Source: Pseudo-nitzschia pungens (lineage: Eukaryota; Bacillariophyta; Bacillariophyceae; Bacillariales; Bacillariaceae). From it: a stretch of 64,000 nucleotides of DNA. The translations under genes were made by a program, and so were the position numbers. Below, one piece after another: positions 31,931-40,943 of this stretch (position 1 is its first letter; every line of letters begins with the position of its first letter). The stretch covers positions 4,208,501 to 4,272,500 of the forward strand of contig CM074760.1 of NCBI GenBank assembly GCA_037355855.1. The letters are read 5' to 3'. The notes under the pieces are model-generated. The model had not been told where the DNA came from and made no database searches. It saw nothing but the letters and a program-made list of their open reading frames with translations.

Positions 31931-32960
31931 GCTGAATAGCAACCTGTTGGGTGCTGGAGCAACAACAGACACTGCACTGGGATGTAAAAGTGCCAGGTGA
32001 TGACAAAGGCCGGGGCAGGAGAAGCACCGGTTGAGGGCAAATCAACAAACTGAAGAACAGTTGGGAGACAAAAGCCGGGGCAGTATAAACACCAGTGTAG
32101 TGCAGAGGCCACAATGGAAACGCCGCTTGGGTGAAGAAATGCCAGGGGATAGGTTGTATGCTGGGAAACAGGGTACAGCAGCAACAACAGGTCCAACGTT
32201 GGTCTGGACAAGGAAAAATTCCACGGGAACCAAAAGAAAAGACTGGAGCACTACCAGAAGAGTCACGTTGGAAACCCACAGAGGTGCTCTGGAGTTACAG
32301 AATTTAGAAACTCCAGTAGACCACTGCAAATCGTGGAAACCGACAACTGGCTTGTATCAAAGGCCTGGTATTAGGGGCGCTGCTTGCGTGAATACAGGGG
32401 CTTTAGTAGGAGCACTTAGGGACCGGGGGATATCAATGGCAGGGCACACTTAAAAGGCTTAGGAGGGAACTTGAAGTTCAAACTCGAAAGTACTTATAAG
32501 TGGAAACAGTATCCAGGGGCAATTGGCTTGAAACCAGGGACCTCGAGCGAGACACTTAGGGACCAGGGTTGCAGTGGAAACAGTATCCGGGGGCAATTGG
32601 CTTGAAAACAGGGTCCTTGAGCGAGACACTTAGGGACCAGGGAAGCTGCTTGCTTGAAAACAGGGGCTTTAGTAGAAACACCTAGGGACCAGGGGGAGGC
32701 TTGTGTCTTGAAAACAGTGTCAAACTTGAAGTTCAAGTTGGGGTTGCTTAATAGCGAAAACACTTAGGGATCAAGGAACTCGTGAACACTTAGGGACCAG
32801 GGAAATTGTAGTCTTGAAAACAAGTGGCGATAGTAGCTGTAGTCTTGGAAACAAGAGTGCAATAAGTAGGGGATCAGTTGGTCTTGGCTTGAAAACAGGT
32901 GTAGTAGGGGGAGCCTTAAGCAAAAACACTTAGGGACTAGGGGGCTTGGCTAGGAAACAG
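31926..32960 (-). repeat. LINE A 5' region, duplicated block copy 2
   Basis: Second copy of 29213-30420, offset about 2.55 kb, with small differences such as gggaaccaaaag for gggaaccaaag. Confidence 0.8.
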
Positions 32961-33539
32961 GGGTACTCTGTAGTGATAAACACTTAAGGAGCAGTGGGCA
33001 ATTGGCTTGAAAATAAAGGGGGAACTGGAAGAGATGCTTGCGCGAACTTGCAAATACTTAAGGATCAGCGCGTAGGAACCTTCTAGACGGGGGGTGTATA
33101 TGTGTTCAATCTTGAAGAATGTAGAATGTTAAGTGGGTTCGATCTTGAAGAATGTAGAACGTTAAGTGGGTATCACTTAAGGGGCTTGGAAGACTGTATA
33201 GCGTTAAATAATAAGGTAGCTTGAAAACAGATCGAAAAAAACCGAGCTCTGAGACAAAGCGAAAGAAAAACAGAATCAGCTGTAGAATTAGTACTGGAAG
33301 CTCTGTAGAAAATTAAGTGTTGTTTTGTTGCCGAGGCTTGTTGTTGCTTGCCGACCGGCCGACCGACAGGAAACAAGGAACCAAATCAACCAAAGGAAGC
33401 AAGGAGCAGCCAAACAAACAGCAGAATCAGATAGGGGAGGTCTCTGTTAATAGGTGTAGTGCTTGGTGTTGTTGTAGGAGCTTTAGAAGTGAGTGAGATA
33501 TCAAAGGGGAAAGTTGTGTAGAAATCTACGTGTTTTAAG

Positions 33540-33567
33540 TACTGGAACATCGGAACGTCGGACAAAA
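33540..33567 (-). promoter_or_regulatory. Conserved LINE 5' box (LINE A copy)
   Basis: Contains TTTTGTCCGACGTTCC on the sense strand, 20 bases from the 5' end. The same 28 bases occur at 39976-40003, 45874-45901, 58524-58551 and 58714-58741. Position at the 5' terminus suggests an internal promoter or RNA signal. Confidence 0.6.
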
Positions 33568-33586
33568 TCGCGCGTCGCAAAATTGT

Positions 33587-34239
33587 ACTTCAGTCAATGC
33601 CTCACTACTGATGCCCAGAGCAAGTGGAATAACATGATCAAGGATCCACTGGACCCAGAGGAATACCAATACTCCCAAGAAGAGAGTGGCGGATACGATC
33701 AAGCATTCCTTGACTTCACCAAGCTCTATTGCAATGCCAGAGATGCCAGAGATATCATGCACACCTACCTTCGAAGCTCTGAATGTCGAAAGATGCCATG
33801 AGTTACATGCAAGGAACATGCTGATCGCATCCTTATTCTCATGAAGCACACCCAGAAACTAGAGGGGAGCAGCGCGCCTCTCTCCAGAGTGGAGAAACTC
33901 ACGATTCTCCTACACTCCTTCCCCTCTGCATGGATCGAGAGCTATGGGATCATCCACAGTGGAATTCAAGAAGATACCACAGTCCAACACATTGTGGACC
34001 ACATGAGCTGTCACAAGCGCCAAGCCAACAAGAAGAGCAACAAGAACAACAACAAACAACAGAAGCGCTCGAACAACAGCAACTCTCGTAAACGCAACTA
34101 CCATTCCAACCAAAAGGGAAACCAGAATAAGAAGAAATCCAACCCTTGTCGAATCCCAGGCCACAATCATGACTGGTCTGAGTGTCCAAAGAACCGGTTC
34201 TCCAAGAACCACAACAAAGGCTCCGGAAACAACCAATAA
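33587..34239 (+). pseudogene. G1 gag, C-terminal part with internal TGA
   Basis: Resumes the frame broken at 3691 (YFSQCLTTDAQSKWNN). A TGA at 33799-33801 interrupts between CRKMP and VTCKEHADRI; homology and frame continue after it. The C-terminus is Asn/Lys rich and holds a Cys/His group CRIPGHNHDWSEC, the single knuckle common in algal and oomycete Gypsy gag. The stop at 34237-34239 (CAA TAA) is created by the inserted LINE tail. Before that, gag probably ran straight into protease. Confidence 0.82.
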
Positions 34240-34548
34240 TAATAATATACGTATTTAAATAACTTTAACCACCAAAGGTGAAACTAAATTACTCAGTCTG
34301 TAACCAGACTTTAACGTCGCCTCCAACAGAGAGTCAGGACCCCAAGTGGGAGAACGACAAAATTTTCAAACAAACCTTGAACATCAGACAGGGAAAGGAA
34401 CAAAAACAAGACCCACAAAAAAGGGACTTGAGAGAAAATGAGATGGGAAAGAAGATAATGGGATACAAACCAGTATGGCAATGTAGGGGACAGGATGAGA
34501 AGCAGGAACAGAAGACAAAAAAACCAAGGTACAAAGTGTAATCAACCA
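34236..34548 (-). mobile_element. 5'-truncated LINE 3' end inserted between G1 gag and protease
   Basis: 313 bp holding only the LINE 3' UTR, both hairpins (caccaaaggtg; agtctgtaaccagact) and the (TTA)n tail. Both junctions share only caacca, which may be microhomology rather than a duplication, so no long TSD is visible. It splits the G1 polyprotein frame. Confidence 0.88.
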
Positions 34549-37500
34549 GAATTATTTAAAGCTGCTGTCGACTGCTGGAAATACAGCAGAACAGGCATCG
34601 AATAAGAGCAACGTGGCTCCTATTCTTCTAACCACAGTACAGTACATACAAGGCATCCCCATGAAATCAAAACCACTACTCGCACTACTTGATAGTGGAT
34701 CTTCCAGAACTCTAATCAACAAAAGAGCTCTACCATTTGGCACACTGCGACTCCAAAGCAAGCATCAAGTCTTAACAACTACAGCGAATGGAAGCTTCGA
34801 TACTACAGAATACATCATCATGAAGAATCTCAAGCTACAAGAGTTTGGCAACTACACCATTGACCGACAAGAAGCAAGGCTCTTCCATTCCCTCAACTGC
34901 AAATATGATCTGCTACTAGGGAGAGACTTCCTCCATCTAGCAAAGATCAATCTCCTATTCAAAGAAGGAGCAGTTCAGTGGATGGATAGAACCATTCTTA
35001 TGAAGGACACATCCTTGTACCACGAGTCAGACTATACCATGCTCATGGAAGAACTTGAAGACGCCGAACTCTTTGCTGATGATCTCTCCTTTGCAAACCC
35101 ATACAAGTCCAAGGTAATACTAGACCGAGCCTACCAAGAAACAGATCCATCTACAGTTGCCAAGCAACAGTCCCACATGTCCAAAGCAGAGCAGCAGCAG
35201 TTTCAAGCAATACTAAGCAAGTATCCGAATGTCTTTAATGGAGAACTAGGCAAATATCCACACAAGAAGATCTCGCTAAGACTGAAGCCCGGATCCAAAC
35301 CTATACACAAGAAGCCTTATCCAGTTGCATACAAAAGAGAAGACCTATTCAAAAGGGAGCTCCAGAATCTTTGTAATGACGGAGTCCTCAAGAGATGCAC
35401 TGGACCAGCTGAATGGGCCTTTCCAACCTTCATCGTACCAAAGAAAGACAATAGAGTTAGATGGGTATCAGACTTTAGAGAACTCAATGAACTCCTTGAG
35501 AGAAGACCATATCCCATACCAAGGATACAAGACATCATGAACAAAAGAGGCAAGTACACTCACTTCACCAACATTGACTTGTCCATGCAATACTACTGCT
35601 TTGAACTCGACAAAGCAAGCAAGAAGCTCTGTACAATAATGACACCATATGGTTGCTATGAATACCAAAGACTACCAATGGGTGTCAAAGTCTCCCCAGA
35701 TGTTGCGCAGCAGCTCATGGAAGATATCCTACAAGACACTGACTGCACCGTCTATATTGATGATATTGGCATCTGGACCAATGGATCCTTTGATCTACAC
35801 ATGAAGACTATTGACAAAATCCTGGACCCGCTCAACCAAAATGGACTTAAATGCAACCCACTCAAGTGTGATTGGGCTGTACAAGAGACTGACTTCCTCG
35901 GATATTGGATGACTCCTACAGCTGTTAAACCCTGGAGAAAGAAGATTGAAGCCATCCTCCAGATGGATAGGCCCCGAACTATAACTCAAGTCAAGTCCTT
36001 TCTGGGAGCAGTAGGATACTACAGAGATATGTGGCCTCGCAGATCCCATGTCCTAGCTCCTCTCTTCGATATTACTGGGACCCCCAAGAAAACTCCTCAA
36101 GCAGCTGCCATCAAAGGCAAGCAAAGAAAAGCTCCTTCAGCTTTCACTTGGGGACCTGCTCAAGATAAAGCCTTTCAAGAGATGAAAGCAATGGTGGCAG
36201 CGGATGCGCTGAACACTTATCCAGACCTGAACAAGCCCTTTGAACTGTACACTGATGCCTCAGACCTACAGCTTGGTGCTGCCATAATACAAGATGGCAA
36301 ACCAATCGCTTATTGGTCAAAGAAACTATCTGATGCCCAAAAGAACTATACCACTATGGAGAAAGAACTCCTCGCAATTGTACTCTGCTACAAAGAGTAC
36401 AGAAAGATGCTCCTCGGTGGAGTCATCAATGTATACACTGACCATAAGAACCTTACCTTCCGGACCCTCTCAGTCCAACGAGTCCTCCGGTGGAGACTAT
36501 TCCTTGAAGAATTTGGTGTCAACCTCACTTATGTTGAAGACAAGAAGAATGTTTTTGCTGACGCCTTCTCCAGACTCCCCCGGATGGATCCACCTACTGT
36601 GGGGAAGAAAGAAGCCCTTGGTAAGGGCACTCTTATTGATTTTTTGAAACTTGAAGTCCCCAAGCAAGATGAAGAACTGTTCCTAGCAGAGTTCCCCAAC
36701 TTATTCCAGCACTTATGCAATGACGCAGACCAGGAACTCCAAGCCTGCCTGCTGAACAATGAGTGCCTTATCAATCTACCTAACAGTCAAGATGTAGAAT
36801 GTCCGGTGAACTACTCCAACATCTACCTTCATCAGCAGAAAGATCCAACCATCAAGTTCAAGATTCAATCGAAAGCCTTTTTCTACCAAGAATTAGAGGG
36901 CAACAAGATACTTTGTTACGCGAACCAATCCAATCCTGAATGCTGGAGAATCTACATCCCAGCATCCCTTATTAATGATACCATCAAGTGGTATCATCTC
37001 CTGTTGGGTCATTGTGGATCCACCAGATTACAACAGACTATATCAGCCTGATTCTATGCTGACAATCTAACCAGTTTATGCAAGTCATATGTATGCCCAG
37101 ACCATTGCATCAAATACAAGAACCAGAACTCCCAATATGGCAAAATACCACCGAAAGAAGCACCATTATCCCCATTCTATGAAGTACATGTGGATCTAAT
37201 AGGTCCATAGAAGATTGCAGCCCAAGGCAAGAACTATAACTTCAAGGTGCTAACTTGTATTGATCCTCTACAGCAGCTTCGACAGCAAGGTATTAACAAG
37301 GCTCTGCTCAGAGACAACGCCAAACGCAAGGAACATACCTTTCAACCCAATGACAAGGTATGGATGCAACAACTGGATCCGGACAAGTTACAACCCCAGA
37401 AAGCAGGACCATTTACTATTGCCCAAGTCAATGACAATGGCACTGTTAAAATCCAAAAGACTCCATCCATTGTTGAAACAGTTAACATCCGGAAGCTGAC

Positions 37501-37558
37501 CCCTTACAAGGATCCAATCGACCAATCAGAATCTTCGGTAATTCATTGGTCAGTTTAG
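34549..37558 (+). pseudogene. G1 pol: protease, RT, RNase H, deleted integrase
   Basis: Open to 37051. Protease ALLDSGSSRTLI and YDLLLGRDFL come first, then RT (AFPTFIVPKKDNRVRW, YQRLPMGVKVSPDVAQQ, VYIDDIGIW) and RNase H (LYTDASDLQLGAAI, EKELLAIVL, VYTDHKNL). The integrase finger starts (HLLLGHCGSTRLQ...CPDHCIKYK) but is crossed by TGA at 37049-37051 and TAG at 37207-37209. After FKVLTCIDP the sequence jumps to the C-terminal GPF region (QQGINKALLRDNAKRK...AGPFTIAQV). The D-D-E catalytic core is missing. ATG is absent at the left end because the frame came from gag. It may supply no integrase, though RT/RNase H are complete. Confidence 0.87.
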
Positions 37559-37588
37559 ATATGGGAGTCGTTCAATCATGGGGCACTA

Positions 37589-37910
37589 TGTGACGGGCTA
37601 GCGTAGCTAGCCTGAGCCACAACTGAATAATTAACCGAATCCCACATCATGGGAATCAAATATATGTACATGGAGATATTAATATATGTCCTAACTATTA
37701 TGGTCGAGTCCCAGAAGAAGATATATGCCTAATCGTGGGAGTCGACAATGAATCAACATTTATGGCAGAGCATGCCAAAATGTGGCTATGCTCGCGACCT
37801 CAAATTTTATATGTTTCCATTCTCAATTCGCGTAACAATATTCCGTAAAGTATCTAAACATTCACAATTTTCATACTACTACTCCGAAACTTCTACTCTA
37901 GACCGTAACA
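37589..37910 (+). repeat. G1 3' LTR
   Basis: See the 5' LTR. The TSD gtcag follows at 37911-37915. Confidence 0.9.
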
Positions 37911-37915
37911 GTCAG

Positions 37916-37967
37916 GCGCGCAAATAATAAGCTTATTGGGTATCATTGGAAAGCTCACGGCCTTGCC
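37916..37967. other. Host flank between G1 and N1
   Basis: Short unique sequence with no feature seen. Confidence 0.4.
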
Positions 37968-37987
37968 ATTTCTGTCATTGGGTGTAA

Positions 37988-40022
37988 TAATAATAATATA
38001 CTTATTTAAGTAGGAAAATCCACCGAAGGTGGTTAAAAGCTACTCAGTCTGTAACCAGACTTTATCGTCGCCTCAATCGAAGAGAGGTTAGGCCCCAAGT
38101 TGTAGAACGACGCGCCGCCTCAACCATGGGGAATAGGCCCCAGGTTGTAAAGACGGCTATTTTGCAAACGAACCTTGGTAAGAAACAGGAAAAAACGAAC
38201 CAGTCCAGAGCACAACAGACACAGCTGTTGCAAAGCGTACAGGAAACGGGGTAACAAGAACGTGAAAGGGAAAACACAAGCAAAACTGTCCCTTGAATGC
38301 CACTGTACAGCATCAGTGATGCTTGGAGTGGTCAGCTGACACAAGCAAAACCCTTGCCTAGATACATAGTATCTGTAATGCAAGTGGTCAGCTGACGCAA
38401 GCAAAACTGGTCTCTGCATGCTGTATTGCAGCATCAGTAATGCGAGTGCCCCAAACACATTCCTTACCACTGTATGGTACATATAGTACGGAGCCTACTA
38501 CCAAATTCGTAACAGCTGTCCTTCTGTTCGAACTTCGTAGTAGGAGACACGTAGAGGCGGTGGAGCCTACTACCAAATTCAAATTCGTAACAGCTGGCCT
38601 TCTGTTCGAACTTGAACTTGCTCTCCTGTAGTAGCTTGGAAACAGGGCCTTAAAGTGAAAACACTTATGGACCATCAGGGCTGTAGGCTTGAAAACAGGT
38701 CTCTGCTGTACTGTGAACTGGAGGGGTATATAATGGTGGTGAAGCGTTAAGTAACATGTACTTAGTAGCTTTGGGGCTTGGGTCATAAAAACAGTAGGTC
38801 CATAATCAAAAACAATTATGGACTATCAGGGCAGTAGACTTGAAAACAGATGACAGTTGAAGTGTGCATCTGAGAGGGTTATGTAGGTAGGAGAGCCTTA
38901 AGCAAGCTGTACTTAGCGGCTTTGGGGCTTGGGTCAGGAAATAGTAGGACCTTAAGTGAGAACACTTATGGTCCAGCAGGGCAGTAGACTTGAAAACAGA
39001 TGACAGTTGAAGTGTGCATCTGAGAGGTATATGTAGGTAGGAGAGCCTTAAGCAAGCTGTGCTTAGCGGCTTTGGGGCTTGGGTAAGGAAACAGTAGGAC
39101 CATAAGCGAAAACACTTATGGTCCATCAGGGCAGTAGACTTGAAAACAGATGACAGTTGAAGAATGCATCTGAGAGGTATATGTAGGTAGGGGAGCTTAA
39201 GCAAACTGTACTTAGTGGCTTTAGGGCTTGGGTCAGGAAACAGTAGGACCATAAGCGAAAACACTTAGGGTCCATCAGGGCAGTAGACTTGGAAACAGAT
39301 GACATTTATACAGTACACCTGAGAGGGTTATGTAGGTGGTGGAGCCTTAAGCAAACTGTACTTAGCGGCTTTGGGGCTTGGGTCAAGAAACAGTAGGACC
39401 ATAAGCGAAAACACATATGGTCCAGCAGGGCAATGGACTTGAAAACAGATGACAGCTGGAATTTCTTGTAGAAATATACCTACAGTGGAAGGGGCTGTTC
39501 GTGAACTACACCTTGAAAAGACTTAGGGGACTTAGCAAGGAACCTTGAAGAATGTAGAACGTTAAGTGGAAATCACTTAGGAAGCTTGGAAACAATGTAG
39601 AACATTAAGTATAATATATACTTAAGGGCCTTGAGGGTGGAGCTTGGAAACAGATCGAAGCAGTACAGATGGCAACAGTAAGACGGCAACAGTATTACGT
39701 AGTAGAAGTATTTTCGAATCGCTGTAGAATCGGTACTGGAGGTGCTGTAGAAAATTAGGTGTCGGTTTTGTTTTGGTTGTTGCTGCGGATCGATCGGCCG
39801 AGTGGTGAATTGGCAACCAAATCAACCAAAAGAAGCAGCCAGCAACTGAACCAATAGCAGAAACAAAGAGCGCAGGTCTTGGTTAATACATGTAGGTCCT
39901 GGGGTTGTGATTGGTGGTGTAAAAGGGAGCGAGATATCGCATGGTAAAGTTGTGTAGAAATCTACGTATTTTTAGTACTGGAACATCGGAACGTCGGACA
40001 AAATGCGCGATGCGCAAATTGT
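37988..40022 (-). mobile_element. N1: 2.0 kb non-autonomous LINE-like element
   Basis: Flanked by a ~20-bp duplication containing tttctgtcattgggtgta (37968-37987 and 40023-40042). Its 5' end has the shared LINE box (39976-40003). Its body is built from ~140-bp repeats, and its 3' end has the hairpins AGTCTG-GTTA-CAGACT and TCCACC-TTC-GGTGGA plus a TTA tail. No ORF of note is present, so it must use proteins from a LINE. It differs from the A/B/C family in 3' UTR sequence, so it represents a second subfamily. Confidence 0.85.
38640..39480 (-). repeat. ~140-bp tandem repeats in the N1 body
   Basis: Four to five units with landmarks agtagacttgaaaacagatg, catctgagagg, gccttaagcaa, gcggctttggggcttgggt and cagtaggaccataagcgaaa. 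Units differ by a few per cent. The opposite-strand ORF (38806-39264) is a repeat by-product. Confidence 0.85.
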
Positions 40023-40042
40023 ATTTCTGTCATTGGGTGTAA

Positions 40043-40943
40043 ATTAGTGTCGAAGCTGATTTCTTAGAGTTATCAGAGTTAGAGCAAACAGTGGACCTTT
40101 TGCTGTTGCTCTGGCTCATAACCTGGGCCCAAAAACCAGACGACTTTAACCACTAAACCCTTACCGGTAAGATTTACCTTACCTGTACCGTTATCGAGTA
40201 CGAAGTAATCTTAACCTTACTGTGCATAAAAGTCAAAACTGGTGAATTAGAGCAGACTCACTGAGTAAGGTTAAGGTTACGTGTAAGTTAACTTACCGGT
40301 ACGTAATAATTTTCCTTCGATCTTTAACGGTTTCGAAAAAGTCAGTCAGACGTTCCAGGTATTCCTACGTGTACCGTGCGTACGGTAGAGGTAGGCCTGC
40401 GACAAGCTGATGCTCCGCATTGTTTTTACATCTGAATTTTTACGAAACAAAAAAATATTTACGGTAGATTCAAAAAAAAAAAACTGCTCATGATACCGGT
40501 ACGAGTACCAACAATGATTCTCAAAAAAGCTGGGAAGAATCGTGCAACTGTGTTCGTTGTCGGGAATAATTACAGTACTGTAAGGTTACCGGTAAGGTTA
40601 CCGTACATACCGTTTTACAGTAAGTCTTTTTTAAGGTTTTACCTACAGCACAGATACAGTTGAGCGCTTACACGAAAAACGAAGACGACGCAGGTGACCT
40701 CTCCATTTCAACAGGGCTCCAACTGTGTACGTAATAATCTATCGATGCAAGGAATCTACAGGGAAAAATCTGAACACCAATCGACTTCTGTGAGCACTAG
40801 CTAGCGCGACTAGCCTTTGCCATACCTTTCTGGAGTGCCAGTCACAAAATTTTGATTTCGTTTTGAAAGTCAATTAATCGGATCGATTGATTCTCGAGTT
40901 GTACTGGTAGGGGCCATCATTCCATACAAAAGTTGGATCTGTA
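40043..40943. promoter_or_regulatory. Region upstream of the RCC1-like gene, GTAAGG/TTACCGG motif cluster
   Basis: No ORF. Between 40155 and 40640 there are repeated TTACCGGTA-type palindromes (40162, 40287, 40586 areas), GTAAGGTTA repeats, and several GGTACG/CGTACC words. They may be regulatory sites for the downstream gene or remnants of an old repeat. There is no evidence to separate these. Confidence 0.4.

Larger units (their letters stand above)
3692..33586 (-). mobile_element. LINE A: non-LTR retrotransposon (APE-RT-RNase H), split by a Copia element
   Basis: The 5' end is at 33586 and the 3' (TTA)n tail at 3692. Removing the Copia insertion leaves about 14.05 kb: a 4.7 kb 5' region, ORF1, ORF2 and a 0.3 kb 3' UTR. 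The layout is the same as the intact LINE B (46071-58572). ORF2 is broken twice, by the Copia insertion and by a one-base deletion near 8457. It therefore cannot make its own replication protein now. The ~21-bp TSD shows the whole 29.9 kb block entered G1 gag as one LINE event and was later enlarged. Confidence 0.93.
28874..33586 (-). other. LINE A 5' region (4.7 kb, repeat-built)
   Basis: Contains, in sense order: the conserved 5' box (33540-33567), diverged short repeats, ~160-bp 'cttagggaccaggg...gaaaacagg' repeats, and a 34-bp minisatellite array. A large internal duplication makes it ~1.6 kb longer than the same region of LINE B. Long ORFs of 499 and 622 codons (30377-31876, 30411-32279) run through the array on the sense strand. 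They come from the repeat structure and I do not call them genes. Confidence 0.75.
3012..37910 (+). mobile_element. G1: Ty3/Gypsy LTR retrotransposon, degenerate, split by a 30 kb nested insertion
   Basis: LTRs of 319 and 322 bp start TGTGACGGGC and end CCGTAACA. The 5-bp target duplication gtcag is at 3007-3011 and 37911-37915. Domain order is gag, protease, RT, RNase H, integrase, which is Ty3/Gypsy order. Gag is interrupted after codon 80 by LINE A, with everything nested in it. A second short LINE 3' end (34236-34548) sits between gag and protease. Without the insertions the element is about 4.7 kb. It is dead: it has a nonsense codon in gag, two stops in integrase and no integrase catalytic core. 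It could still have been moved in trans before these changes. Confidence 0.9.

Noticed and set aside
30377..32279. Two long minus-strand ORFs (499 and 622 codons) with CFSCPGLCH-type repeats
   Set aside because: They are produced by the 34-bp minisatellite having no stop in any sense frame. There is no conserved domain, and the matching LINE B region has different ORFs. Kept only as a repeat observation.
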